Shown here piece by piece: positions 32,158 to 43,686 of a DNA stretch of 64,000 nucleotides (its first letter is position 1; every line of letters starts with the position of its first letter). The notes under the pieces were generated by a model. It saw only the letters and a program-made list of their open reading frames with translations. It searched no databases and had not been told where the DNA came from. Location: NCBI GenBank assembly GCA_043228905.1, contig JBHGNT010000006.1, forward strand, positions 14,384,001-14,448,000, given 5' to 3'. This stretch comes from Azolla caroliniana. Its lineage: Eukaryota > Polypodiophyta. A program made the position numbers and the translations under genes.

Positions 32158-34915
32158 AAACTCCCCCTTCACTTCGACATGCGGTACTTCATCATTCCGA
32201 CTCTCTGTTGGCACAGGTCCGGCTCTTCGACCGACAACACTTTCGTAAGCATGTCCAACCCATTCTCTGTTGCATGCACTTTCACTAGGGCAAACTCCTT
32301 TTTTTCTACTCTCTCTTGGAGCCAATGGTATCTCCTCTAGATGTGCTTAGTCCTTGAGTGGTAGGCGGCATTCTTCGCAAGGTGGATGGTACTCTTGTTA
32401 TCGCAGTGGAGTTAGAATTCCTCTTGCCGAATTCCCAACTCTACAATGAATTCCTTCATCCAAATTATCTCCTTTCCGTCTTCCGCTGCGGCCATATACT
32501 CTTCTTCCGTGGTCGACAGTGCCACAACTTTCTGCAACCTTGACTGCCACATGAAAACTCCCCCTGCATACGTCATTACGTATCCATACGTGGATTAGCT
32601 GGTATCCGCATTGGCCAACATGTTTGAATCCGTATCACCTTCTAATGTGGGGTTACCCAAACCGATTCCGAAACACACGCTCAAGGTGCCTCTTAGGTAT
32701 TGAAGTATCCACTTGACTGCTGCCCAATCCTCTCTTCCAGGATTGCTCATATATCGGTTGACGACTCCGAAAACGTATCTAAACCAGTTGTTGCATGTAT
32801 ATCTCTTCCTCCAAATCTCCATGGAGGAAAGAAGTCTTGATGTCCAGTTGCTCAACTTCGAGATCCATCTTGGCCGCTATGTTCATCACTGTTTGGATTG
32901 ACGTCATCTTCATGATCGGGGCAAATATTTCGTCGGAATCGACACCCTTCTTCTGTTGAAATCCATTCACCTTGATTCAGACTTTATACCTGGGGGGATT
33001 CCCACCATCTCCCAGTTTCAACTTGTGTACGCACTTACTCTGGAGTGCCCTTTTCCCTTTCGGCAATTCAATAATTCGTATGTGCAGTTCTCATGCAAGG
33101 AATCCATCTCCTCTTGCATGGAACTTAACCATTTTCGGCTATGGGTATCGTGCTTAGCTTTGTCAAAGCTTTTTGGCTCCCCTTCATCGGTTAACAATAC
33201 ACGTTCTTCATCTAGAAGTCTCCAGGTGCCCCTCCTCTCTCTAAGGGGATATCTTCGGCCTCCATTTGGCACGATCGATTCTTCTTTGACTTCCTCAGCC
33301 GAGTCAAATTCGGTTCCTTGTTCGGCCGGTTCCCCTTGTTCTTCAGTCAGTTCTCAATTTTTCCAAGTATTAAATCGGGCGACTGGCTCAGATTTGATTT
33401 TGATCGAATCGACTTCTACTCGATTCGATCGAGCATCGACTATGCTTGATTCAGTAGTTGGAGACTTATTCTCAATCTCCCAATTGACAATCTTCTCCTC
33501 CTTCATGAAGATGATGTCTTGGCTCCTAATGACATTCTTCTCGGCTAAGTCCCATAGCCAATAGCTGAATTCGTCATCGTCATAGCTAAGAAAAGATACA
33601 TGGCCGAGATTTCGGATTCAGCTTACCCCTTTGGTCCTTTGCAACATGCACATAGGCAAGACAACTGAACACCCTCAAATGTCGGTATGAGGCATCTTTA
33701 CCGCTCCACACTCTTTGTGGAATATCACCATCCAAGGGTACTGAGGGTGATCGGTTTATCACATACGCTGCCGTCATCAGTGCCTCAGCCTAGAACGTCT
33801 TTGGTAACTTTGCATGTGCAAGCATACTTCGGACCCTCTCCATTACAGTTCGGTTCATTCTCCCAGCCCCATTAAGCTATGGCATCTTCGACATAGTATA
33901 CTCGAGCCGGATTCCCTATGCTTGCCAATATTCTTCGAATGGTCCGTATTACTCTCCATTGTCCGCTCGATCTGCCTTCAGTTTTCGGGTTGTTTCCCTC
34001 TCGGCCCTCGGTTGGAACTCTTTGAAGATCGCTAGCACCTGGTCCTTTGTGTTCGGCACGAAAGCCCACAACTTTCGGCTACAATCGTCTATGAAGGTCA
34101 CGAAATACTATTAACCACCATGTAACATACGTCGGTATGCATGAGTTCGAACGACATTTTCTTTCTCATCGGGGGCCTCGATCAGAAGGAGGTTTTGTTT
34201 TGCTTGCCCACTAGGAAATCAGTACACTTATCTAGATGCACTTTCTTCACCTCCGATAGGAGTTCTTTTTCGGCTAGCATATGCATTCCCTTCTGGCTCA
34301 TGTCACATAGCCTCTTATGCCACAACTCACCGGTTGTGTCAGGGCTGCCACATTCACTTCCCCTCAACATAATCGAGCATTCATTATGTATAGTGTGCTG
34401 GTTCTCTGAGCTCTAGCCATGATCAGACTTCCTTTCCAGAACTTCATGATGCCATTTTGGATGGTACCCGTGTAGCCTTCATCATCCAGCTGACCGGCTA
34501 ATATTAGATTTAGGCTGACTTCCGGAACGTGTCAAACATCTCTTAGCATTAGTCTACACCTGGTCGATGTCATCAAACACACATCTCCTACGCTGACAAT
34601 TCGGCATGCTCCTTCATTCCCCATCTTTACAAGACCGTGGGGTCCGGCTTTGTATGATGAGAAGCACTTTCGGTCGGGGGTTAGGGGAAATGATGCACCC
34701 GAATTGACCACCCATGTCGATTCTTCGCCGACGAGGTTGACTTCATTTTGTTCACTAATGAACAATAGCTCCTCTTCACTTGTGGTGATTGCTGAGGTGT
34801 TCTTTTTGTCCGGAATTTTCTTCGGCTCTACACCATTAGCTCCCCCTTTCTCCTTTCAAAAGTGTCAATAGTTCTTTTGAAAGTGTCCCGGTGTCGTGAA
34901 GATTTTCGGCAACGA
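32158..34915 (-). pseudogene. CopF: decayed Copia gag-pol
   Basis: Minus-strand Copia, relative of CopA and CopK. From right to left: broken zinc knuckle (GHFQKN near 34890), protease STWVVNSGAS (about 34715), integrase HHCC with LWHKRLCDMS (about 34330), integrase tail with VINRSPSVPLDGDIPQ (about 33760), RT start MQEEMDSLHENCTYEL (about 33110), then VEQLDIKTSFLHGDLEEEIY (about 32800-32860). RNase H pieces follow to 32170. Much of RT, including the YVDD box, is missing and nearly every block is in a different frame. The 5' LTR and most of gag are absent. Confidence 0.8.
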
Positions 34916-35267
34916 TGTGAAAATTGCGAGGAATGTACAAAATCGAGTGTGGTTCTTCACACACAATATGAAACAATAATAGTGAAGATACTATTTTATA
35001 GTAGTTTAATATCTTGGTACAAAAAGATGGAGGTCTTCAAGAGCTTTCGAATACACATTACCACATAAGAAACAGATAACTAAGTGGCAAGTTATATGCG
35101 TATGAAGTTTGCAAAGAAGAAGAGAAAAAACAAAACTACGAGATATCCCACATAGACAGGACAAATAAGGTTCCTAAAGTATATAAGTAGGGCCAAAATC
35201 TATTACTTAGTGTCTATGAGTGGATCATAGAATGTTCAAGGTGACTTGAGCTAAACTAACTAGATAA
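34916..35267. other. Unassigned AT-rich sequence
   Basis: I see no coding block, LTR end or RNA motif here. Confidence 0.5.
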
Positions 35268-35977
35268 ATGGGCGTGGCTTAACTACTTGTAAATGTTTTG
35301 GCCGACCGGAACCGGATGGCGACCAAACAGATCCGGCGAGACGACGACTGAGACTGGGATCGGATGGTGACAGACAGGATCAGATCGGATTGAACCGGTT
35401 GGGATAGACGGATTGATTGGTTGATCGCGATGCATTGTGTTTTGAAGATTTTCAGTGTAAATACAAGACCAAAAGCTTAGTAGTATTTGTGTTTTAGAAG
35501 GGATGTGAGCAAGGCTTGAACCTTGCACCTCCAAGTTGAAAGTCAATAGGCTTACCACTAAGCCAAGTCATATCTTCAAAAGTTTTACTTTGATCATTTT
35601 ACATGTAAATTCTTATACATGAGAGCTTAGATGATGACATGGCAGACATACATTTCATGCATTACGTGCATGTCTTGCACCCTCACATGCACCATATGCA
35701 TGGGGGCATCTATAAAAGAGTGGAGGAATCAAGCAACAAAAAACTAATGAAAAGATTTGGGAAAAATAAGAAACTTGTAATTGTAATCCTATTGTTGATG
35801 TATCTTCTCTCTTAAATCTGAAAGTTAAAATTTTAATCTTTATCTCAATATCTCTCTTTCGTCATATCTATCTTAAATAGTTTCTCGCTAAAGTTAGTAC
35901 AAACTTCGAATCCTTCCGGTCCAGGACCCCGGTGGTTCCGCCTCACGATCCGCACGTAGTGATGGATCTACACGACA
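35268..35977 (+). repeat. Diverged LTR related to GypJ
   Basis: Shares with the GypJ LTR a CCGG-rich first third, an antisense tRNA-like block, a TATA box (TATAAAAGAGTGG, about 35712) and the ending CACGATCCG...CACGACA. The left end is uncertain. It cuts the CopM zinc knuckle at its right edge. Confidence 0.6.
35500..35572 (-). other. tRNA-like segment in LTR (best preserved)
   Basis: Minus strand: A-box TGGCTTAGTGGT (11 of 12 to TRGCNNAGYNGG), then 30 nt later B-box-like GGTTCAAGCC inside a 6-bp stem GCAAGG/CCTTGC resembling a T-arm. No acceptor stem is seen. It lies antisense to the LTR, about 140 bp upstream of its TATA box. Confidence 0.6.
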
Positions 35978-36430
35978 CCGACTTCCCACAACAGAAGCAC
36001 ATGGGTCTTCCCCTCGACTTTGACCTTTTCCCCGACTTTTCTCAATTCTGGGGACTTCTATTTCAGCCTCTTCCTCGATTCATGTCACTTTCCATGACCA
36101 AGGCCTTTGGGTCGACTATGGACTCTCGGTCCTTCCGGGGAGCTTCCTCGTTTAGGAAACTCGACTTCACTTGCTCTAGGGATAAGTGTTTCCCTTCAAG
36201 TCCCGCGTTGCCCAATGTGACAACTAGCGTTTCCCAGCTGTCTGAAAGGGATCCCAACAACAACACTACTAATAGGTCATCAACAAGAGGTATTTCTAGA
36301 GAGGTAGTTTGATTCATCAGTCCTTGGAAGGCATTAATATGTTCCTCCATGCTGGAGCCGTCTTGATACTAGAGTCTCACGATTTTCCGGAAGACTGATA
36401 CTCTGTTAACAATATTTTTGTTTTCCAACA
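35978..36430 (-). pseudogene. CopM: Copia gag relic
   Basis: Minus-strand Copia gag: NRVSVFRKIVRL, GSSMEEHINAFQGL, PLVDDLLVVLLLGSLSDSWE and LSLEQVKSSFLNEE. An Arg/Gly stretch and a broken zinc knuckle (CFCCGKS) follow at the LTR edge. One stop lies near 36370. The 5' part is cut by the GypL LTR. Protease and pol are absent. Confidence 0.75.
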
Positions 36431-36882
36431 TGATGATGTCAGGGATAGTACTAGAGGCAAGGAGAATTAGTACTACAAATAGAGGAGAAGAATGAGGATT
36501 ATTACTAAGAAGGGAAATTTTGTGTGAGAACCACGAGAGGAGAGAGAGAGAGAGTAGAGGGAGATAATAATGACAACAAGAATTATATTATATTATATGA
36601 AGAAAAATACAAGAACAACTAGGAGGTTTAAGATTGGCGTTGAACCGAATTGGTTCGGAATAATGACTTATGCCTCTATTTATAGTGTTGTCAAGATTAC
36701 CCTTGAAGTTTCTAGAATGAATGTTCCAGAGTAATCTAGAATATACATGAATTTCCTATAGAAATAATAAATGAAACTAATATTTTTTATATTATAATTC
36801 ATGGTTTAACGGCAAGGGCTCAACCCATGTAACACAAGGTCATGGGTTTGAATCCCTTCGTAGCCATACCATGCCATTACCA
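36431..36882 (-). repeat. 3' LTR of GypL
   Basis: Minus-strand TGGTAATGG to GACATCATCA after polypurine tract AAGGGGGGTGGGGG. TATA box CTATAAATAGAGG near 36680. A short GA run lies at 36537-36555. An antisense tRNA-like segment lies near the U3 start. Confidence 0.65.
36800..36858 (+). other. tRNA-like segment in GypL LTR
   Basis: Plus strand, antisense to GypL: A-box-like TGGTTTAACGGC and, 28 nt on, B-box GGTTTGAATCC (10 of 11) in a GGG/CCC stem. Confidence 0.5.
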
Positions 36883-36889
36883 CCCCCAC

Positions 36890-37127
36890 CCCCCTTAAGA
36901 CGACTAGTGCGATGAGTCGTCTTAGATGGAGGACCCGGATTGTCGGGACATTGTTGATGGAAGTCCTAAATAAGAGCTCGAGCATTTGCAACATTCTCGA
37001 CTGGTTCCCAATCGACCAAATAGTAGAGCTTGTTGCGAGCAATCTTGGAATCAAGGATGGTAGCAACTACATACTCCGGTACAGCTTCAAGCTCGATCGG
37101 GGGTGGAGGTGGTGTAATACGATTTAG
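36890..37127 (-). pseudogene. GypL chromodomain, internally shortened
   Basis: C-terminus of a chromovirus integrase. PEYVVATILDSKIARNKLYY then LVDWEPVENVANARALI is a chromodomain, the module that directs integration to histone-marked chromatin. The usual segment between the two Trp-Glu pairs (WEGY...TWEP) is collapsed to one WEP, probably a deletion between short repeats. A stop follows ALI. Confidence 0.75.
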
Positions 37128-38345
37128 AATAGTGTTATCTTGATAGGGTTCGAGAAGAGAACTATGAAAAAACGGATGTAACCGTAGTTGTGGAGGTAGA
37201 TCAAGACGAAAAGTGACATCATTAATTTTTTCGATAATGCGGAATGGACCTAATCATCGATAATCCAATTTATCGCATGGTCGAGTAGTCTTGATGTGTT
37301 GTCGTAATAGCCATACCTGATTTCGAATGTCAAAACAAGATGGAAGCTAATGAAGATCCGCATAAGCCTTCTGTGTTTGTTGAGCTTGATGTAAATGGGT
37401 AGATAGGTTTGCCTATGTCTTGAGTAGCTTCTCCAAATGATCCTCTACACGAGGATTTGTGAGTAACTGTGGAGTTTTGAACACACACCATCGAGGATGA
37501 TAGCCTGTATAAGCATAAAAAGGGGTAACCCTAATCGATGAGTGGATAGAGTTATTATACGCAAATTCGGCAAAGTGGAGAATATCCGCCCAATCATCTT
37601 GTTGATAGCTTTGAAAACATTGAAGATATTGTTCGAACGTTTGATTTTTTCATTCTACTTGGTTGTTTGTTTGAGGGTGATAGCCAGAGGAGAGGTTACA
37701 AGTGACCTTGAGCATTTTGAAGACATGCTTCCAAAATTTCGAGACGAATTGAGGTCCACAATCACTGATGATACTATCCTGGAGGCCATGATGCCGAAAT
37801 ACCACACACATGACAATTTCGGTGCTTTCTTCACTAGTGATAGCCTTAGTACAAGGCAGGAAATGTGCCATCTTAGTATATCGATCCACTATTGTTAAGA
37901 TCGCATCAAATCCCTTTGAAACTGGAAGATCTATGATAAAATATAGAGAAATGGACTGCCACAACTTGCTTGGAATTGGCAATGGTTCCAATAAACCATA
38001 TGGATGATGTCTTGGCATCTTTGCTCTGCAACATGTATCACATGTTCGAACATAGTCTTCGACAAATCGTTGCATATGAGGCCACCAAAATGATCGTTGT
38101 ACTAAATCCAACGTTTTAGTACTACCAAAATGTTCAGTTGTATATGTGTCATGAGAATTTTGGACTACTTGAAGGTGACAAGAACCATTGGGAGCATACA
38201 AGAGTTTCTTAAAGAATAGTAATCCATCATGACATTCGAATTATCAATAGTTTGTACCTGGTTGTTGTGACTGTGAACAGGTTTCCCGCGAGGGATCACT
38301 TTGCACTAGAATGGCTTGAGCGAAAGCTTTTGTCTTCAAGTCTTC
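37128..38345 (-). pseudogene. GypL integrase
   Basis: Minus-strand Gypsy integrase. HHCC zinc finger (HDTYTTEHFG...CDTCCRAK, about 38030-38160); catalytic core with DRYTKMAHFLP (about 37860), SDCGPQFVSKFWK (about 37750) and GYHPQTNNQVE (about 37660). Intact for 183 residues (37650-38201), then broken by stops and frameshifts. The solo LTR at 38350 separates it from RNase H. Confidence 0.85.
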
Positions 38346-38349
38346 ACGT

Positions 38350-39122
38350 TGTCGTAGTGTAATTCACACACTACATGAAAATTGCATTTTTGTCCCTCCG
38401 GATGGAATCGGTAAAGAGGAACCAGTGAGAACCGGATGAAGGATGGAATCGGCAAGGAGGAACTGGTAAGGAGACCCGGTAAGAACCGGCAAGAGCCGGA
38501 TAAAGAAGGCCGGTGAGAGTCTCTCACCGGATGAAGAGAAAAATTTGTAAATAGAAGAAAAGATTGTTACATGCATAGGGTAGGATTTGAACCCTGTACC
38601 TCCATGTTAACAATTTTTAAGCCTCACCACTATACTAGCATATTATGAATTTTAAAGTTATACTAAACTTTATCCCATGTAAATATTCTAGATATGCATG
38701 GTACAAAAAGTTATTCATGCATACACACTCGAGTTAAAAGAAAAGATGGGGTAGAAAGCTAATCATGCACATGCAGTGTGCATGAAAATTAAAGTTAGGA
38801 AAAGCATGATGCTTGCATGTGATAAACTTAGATTCTTCCAACACTATATAAGGAAGAGAGAAAGATGTATAGGGGTGGTTGATTTTTTGATAAGGATTGA
38901 TTAATACAAAATATTTCGTGGGATTCACGATTTTACCATCTAATTCTCTCTTACAATCTAAGTATCCATTAATACATTATACTCGTGGGATTGACGAGTT
39001 TCACATCTCCATCTTGCAATCTATTCGTAACAAAAACTATCTCATATTCTTCTTCTCCTAGTCCAAAACCTCAATGGTTCCCACCCGACTCACGCAACGA
39101 TCCGGAGCCAAAAAGCACGACA
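38350..39122 (+). repeat. Solo LTR of the GypJ family inside GypL
   Basis: TGTCGTAGTG to AGCACGACA, about 773 bp, flanked by ACGT on both sides (38346-38349 and 39123-39126), so a 4-bp target duplication. Contains a TATA box (CTATATAAGG near 38844) and a duplicated TCGTGGGATT-type hairpin in R/U5. No internal element sequence remains, as expected after recombination between two LTRs. Confidence 0.87.
38580..38650 (-). other. tRNA-like segment in the GypJ-family solo LTR
   Basis: Minus strand: A-box-like TAGTATAGTGGT and, about 36 nt on, B-box GGTTCAAATCC (10 of 11). Antisense to the LTR. Confidence 0.55.
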
Positions 39123-39126
39123 ACGT

Positions 39127-40560
39127 ATGGTATCGATAATGCGGCAATCCAATGGAGTGCTAAAAACGCACGTTGTTTATAGTCGTGTTGGTCCTAGGAT
39201 GACTTGCTTTTGATTATTGAATGTTGGATCACCGGGATGAGGTGCTAGATACGAGCGTCGCGATAACCCATCTGCCTTCCCTTGTTGCTTCCCAAGATGA
39301 TATGTAATCTTGAAGTCGAAACGAGTGAGGAATTGGACACACTGAGCTTTTTGTCGATTTAATACACGAGCATTCTGGAAATAGGCAACGTTTTTGTGAT
39401 CATTGAAAACAATGATTGATGAGAAGACCCCTCTTAAAAATGCCTCCATTGTGCAAAAGAATCCACTATTGCTAATAGTTGCATGTCATGTATCTCGTAA
39501 TTTATTTCGGTGGTGTCAAACTTGTGTGAGTGGAAAACCAAAGGATGTAGTTTTTCATCATCGCCTTGTTGTGACAGAATGCTACCAAGGGCGAAATCCG
39601 ACGCGTCTGCCTCCATGATGAACAATTTTTTATTATCAACATGAGATAGAATGGGAGCTGAGGTAATTGCTTTCTTAAGATTTACAAAGCTATGTCCACT
39701 TCCTTAGAACAAACAAATGATTGCCCCTTCTTGGTTAGTTGTGTGAGAGGCAAAAGAGGCTTTGAGTAGTCTTGTATAAACTTGCGGTAGAAATTTGGGA
39801 AGCCTAATAAACATTGCACATCTCGCAATGAACGCGGAGTTTGCCACTCTATTACAATTTTGACCTTAGCTGGATCCATAGAGATGCCTTTCGAGGAGAT
39901 GACATAGCCTAGAAATTTCACCTGGTTGCAGTCAAAACTACATTTTTCCAGTTTTGCATTAAGACCATGTTCTCAAAGTTGTTTTAGTACTAATAGTAGA
40001 TGAGAATGATGCTCTTCCTAAGTCTTCGAATAAACTAGTAGATCATCCAAATAGATGATCAAAAAAAATTCCAAGGGATCTCGGGAATTTTTTTTTGCCA
40101 TGTGTTGGAAGATTGTTGGCGCATTGGTGAGGCTGAATGGCATAACTGTATTCTCAAAGTGCTCGTATCGGGTGCGAAAAGCGGTCTTCCATTCAACTAC
40201 CGGTCAGATCCGTACAAGGTTATATGCGTCTCGTAAGTTGATTTTTGTGAAGAACTTTGCACCATTAATCTGTTCTAAAAGACTCGAGATAAGGGGAAGT
40301 GCATACCTATTCCTGATGGTGACCTTATTCAAGCCACAATAATCTACGACGAGAGGAAGTGATCGATGTTGTTTCTTGACAAAGAAAATGGGTGCGCCGG
40401 CTAGAGATTTTGAATGTCGAATGAATCCGTTCGCCAAATTTTCCTCTATGTAGGCTCGAAGGACTTCTAGCTTGGTTGGTGACAAGTTGTAGATCGGTCC
40501 CCGTGGTGGCTCTTTTCATGGTTGTAAATCAATGGGACAATCGTACGGTTGATGGTGAGG
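39127..40560 (-). pseudogene. GypL reverse transcriptase and RNase H
   Basis: RT: YIEENLANGFIRHSKS and DYCGLNKVTIRNRYALPL (about 40330-40480), NGAKFFTKINLRDAY, catalytic [10 protein letters not shown] (about 40035-40065), then FLGYVISSKGI (about 39910) and LLGFPNFYRKFI. RNase H: EADASDFALGSILSQ (about 39600) and FNDHKNVAYF (about 39400), ending near GKADGLSRR. Broken into at least four frames. An older copy. Confidence 0.87.
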
Positions 40561-40625
40561 AAGAGTACTGGCTTGTACCGTATAAAACACGTCGGCATAA
40601 TGACGATACTTCTCTGGATGTTGAT

Positions 40626-41159
40626 TTATGAATTCCTCTTTAGTGGTGCTGGAAGGTTTAGTGATACTGCGAATACAAACATTGATTCCTTGTTTCCTTC
40701 CTCATGTAGTTGATGTAGCAAAATGGTTGAAACCTTTTGAGTATATTCTTGAGGTTGTCGATACCGGATTTCTCTTGTTCTCCAATCTATGTTTGGATTG
40801 TGTAACTCGAACCATGGTAACCCCAAAACAATGGAATGTTCAAGACTACTAGTTATATTGAATGATACTACACATGCCAAATTATCTAGGACAACATTAA
40901 TTGGCTCTGACTCGTCTACAATATTTCTGGAAGCAATAGGGCAATCATCAATGACTACTACAGAGGCTGGGCAAGGGAGTTTTCTTAGGGATAGCTGATG
41001 AGCTTGGGCAAAATTCTTATCCATGAAGCAAGAATTAGCTCTAGAATCTAGGAGTGCTAAGACATGTACTAGAGGGATACTTTTAGTACTAATAGTTACT
41101 TGAGCTAGGAAGACATTGCTAACTTGCTTAGAGGGAATGAAACCACTAATGGGTTGCAC
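40626..41159 (-). pseudogene. GypL protease region
   Basis: 177 residues open. Retropepsin active site reads ALLDSRANSCFMD, where DSGA is expected (Gly to Arg), so the catalytic loop is damaged. ILGLPW-type motif (IVLGLPWFELHNPNIDW) near residue 105 is the conserved C-terminal part. Confidence 0.8.
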
Positions 41160-41530
41160 AGATCTAGGGCTGTCAAACCAAACATCTCCTATTTTTGCTA
41201 GACTTAGTCATTTAACTCTTCTTCTAATTGACTAAGGACTTCAAATTTGTTCGATAGACTTGGGCAGTTAGTACTATTAGGACTATTAGACACTCCTGCC
41301 GAAATAGACTCGGGTTTAGTACAAGCTACTATTTGATCTACCTGTCTTCTTGGCCTATGTGGATAGTTTACTGCGATATGCCCTAGTCCTCCACAGTAAA
41401 GACATAATCGATTTACTTAACATCGTTGCTTTTGTTCTTCCGACAATGATCCACGATGATGTTGTCATGTTGTTACGCTTTCGCATATGAAATAAGGCGG
41501 GATCATGGGGGCCTTGAACTGAGGAGCGTG
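41160..41530 (-). pseudogene. GypL gag C-terminus
   Basis: Remains of a zinc knuckle (LCLYCGGLGHIAVNY, the last Cys changed to Tyr) near 41355-41400, in a Ser/Arg/Lys-rich context. The rest of gag is cut off by the GypI LTR. Confidence 0.6.
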
Positions 41531-42090
41531 AAAGATGAGAGGGAGAGAGATTCGCAGAAAACACAGAGAGACAAACGAGACAATCAATTCCAATAACTGT
41601 ATAGATTACAGAGCTTGCAATGTTACAATCGGCAAGCCGACGACAGATTCAACACGGATGAACACACGCACTGAAATTTGCAGTGGAGCCTCTACCGGAA
41701 GCACACCGGCTTTCACACAGCAGAGGCAACCAACTTAACCCAAAATCCTTGTAGAAGCAACAACGATGGTGGAGGAAAGAGCTCGGTTCCTAGTTCGACA
41801 ACACTTCCCTCTCCAAAATGTCCGATCCCTCTCTCAGCCTTTCCCTCTCTCTTTTATAGGCCGCTAGGGAAGACCGTTACCCCCTCGGCTACATACATTT
41901 ACCCTCCGTCCCGTCGGACAGAGATACGCTTGTTTTCCCTAGACAATTAATGCGTACTACCTAGTATACTTACATGAGCTGAATCAAACCTAGTTATGTA
42001 CAACTTAATAAATAGTGCGGCCATGCGTACGGGTCGGTTCCTGCGTCTTTTCCCCCCCGTTTCCTCCTATGGCCAGTTTTCTCCATGACA
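41531..42090 (-). repeat. 3' LTR of GypI
   Basis: Minus-strand TGTCATGGAG from 42090, after a purine tract TTGGTGGGGGTGGA. TATA box CCTATAAAAGAG near 41856. The left end at 41531 is inferred. No 5' LTR survives; GypI is cut at 51484. Confidence 0.55.
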
Positions 42091-42859
42091 TCCACCCCCA
42101 CCAAATCGCGCATCCACCGGTATGCGCTGGAGAGGAACACTTACTGGAGAAACCAGCTCACCTCTACTCATCGCTACCCGATCCTTCGTTCTCTCTGAAC
42201 CGATCACCATCGTCGTCCTCGCCCCCTGGGTCCGGCTCGTCCTCGTGCCGCTTCTTGAACACCTTGATCCGCTTCCCGACTACCGGTACTATTAACCGCG
42301 TCCCGTCAAGCTCCGCGAGATGGTACGTGCCATTATCGTTAGCGCTCGTCACGGCGTAGGGCCCGAACCATCTCCTTGCAAATTTCCGTACCGCCTTCCT
42401 CGATTTTTCTCGGTCGTAGCCGGTGAGTCCGGTCGAACCTCCCCTTGCTCTTTGTCCTTGCCGCATGCAGCTTCGCCGTCGCTCGTTCCACGTCCTCTGG
42501 TCTTCGCTCGAGCTGTTGGATTTTGCGCTGCTAACAGCTCTTCCCAGCTCATCTCATCTCTCCAGTCCACTGCGGCCCACGAGGAGATTGTCCTCTCCAT
42601 CGGCATGATAGGCTTCTGCCCGTACATCAACTCCGCCGGCATGAACCCGATTACTGAGTTGTGCGTAGTCCGGTCTGCCCACAATGCGTAGGTAGGAGAT
42701 GTGGCCAATTCCGACCTGGCCTCCACAGGCCCGTACCAATGCCTTTATGATTGGCCCGTGTCCGCGTTCCACCTTCCCGTTTGCCTCCGGATTGTACGCC
42801 GTGGTGAGCGAGAGTTTAACCCCTAACCATTCAAACAACTCTTCGGCCTCCTATACATC
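42091..42859 (-). pseudogene. GypI integrase, C-terminal part
   Basis: Minus strand. EWLGVKLSLTTAYNPEANGKVERGH (42760-42838) holds the third catalytic acidic residue. NSVIGFMPAELMYGQKPIMP follows, then KFARRWFGPYAVTSANDNG and a short acidic tail. The GypJ C-terminus aligns over the whole length. Two frameshifts. No chromodomain in the tail. Confidence 0.82.
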
Positions 42860-42864
42860 CAGTT

Positions 42865-43656
42865 TGACGGGAACTGGTCGTTCCTTATGCGCAACGCTCG
42901 ACCACAACCGAGCTTGTAATTATACACAGAAAACGGGAAATAAAACACGACAAGAAGAAGAGAAAGATACACAGGAGGTTTACATGGAAAACCCCAAACT
43001 AAGGGAAAAACCACGGCAGCCCACAGGCTACAAACTGTCACTATGTAAGAATATACAACAGTGAGTTCACTGAGGCACCGACCTCGTTCTCATAGATCTT
43101 CGCCACAGGCGGCGGTTACAATAGAGGCAACAACCTCTTTCTCTCTCTCTCTCTCTCTCTCTGTACAGTTACGCACACTGATCTCGTGCAAAACAGAAAT
43201 GACAACAACCATTACTAAAAGTTTGCCCTAAGTCATATTTATACTAATATGACTTTTCGGTTATTTACAAATATAGCCTCGATGGACTATCAAAAACATA
43301 TTTACGAATATGTCTCTTCATCCGGTTCTCCGTAGCCGGGTACTCCTCATCCGGCTCTTCGTAGCCGGGTACTCCTCATCCGGTTCATACCGGGTCTGCA
43401 CCATCCGGCCCTCCATAGCCAGGTACTCCTCATCCGGTCTTCACCGGGTCTGCATCATCCGGCTCTTCGTAGCCGGGTACTCCTCATCCGGTTCATACCA
43501 GGTCTGTACCACCCGGCTCTCCGTAGCCGGGTACTCCTCATCCGGTTTTCACCGGGTCTGCATCATCCGGCTCTCCGTAGTCGGGTCCACCTCATACGGT
43601 TTGTTCATCGGCACTGTTCTTCTCCCTTCCCATCCGGAGGGATCTGTCTCCCAACA
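42865..43656 (-). repeat. soloG: solo Copia LTR inside GypI
   Basis: 792 bp, minus-strand TGTTGGGAGAC to CAGTTCCCGTCA. Perfect target duplication CAGTT (42860-42864 and 43657-43661). Removing it rejoins the GypI integrase codons HGEL and DV. Same LTR family as the CopF LTR and the piece at 53041-53113. The TATA box lies in a dyad AGTCATAT-N8-ATATGACT (43231-43254). A CT run at 43137-43162 follows. Confidence 0.9.
43315..43600. repeat. Minisatellite in U3 of soloG
   Basis: About ten alternating 27-29 bp units of two types, CATCCGGCTCTCCGTAGCCGG and CATCCGGTTCATACCGGG plus short ends. It translates into a repetitive peptide in one frame, which is not a gene. Confidence 0.85.
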
Positions 43657-43686
43657 CAGTTCCCCATGGTTCGCTATGATCTTTCC
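43657..43686 (-). pseudogene. GypI integrase, ten-codon piece between two insertions
   Basis: Minus strand KIIANHGEL, matching GypJ QVIVDRGEL. It links 49218 (GCVG) to 42859 once CopH and soloG are removed. Confidence 0.8.

Noticed and set aside
35500-35572. Functional tRNA gene
   Set aside because: A- and B-boxes are present but there is no acceptor stem or CCA-end context, and the block decays across copies.
42865-42914. soloG left end placed at TGTAATT (42915)
   Set aside because: That boundary gives no target duplication; moving it to TGACGG (42865) gives a perfect CAGTT pair and restores the GypI reading.
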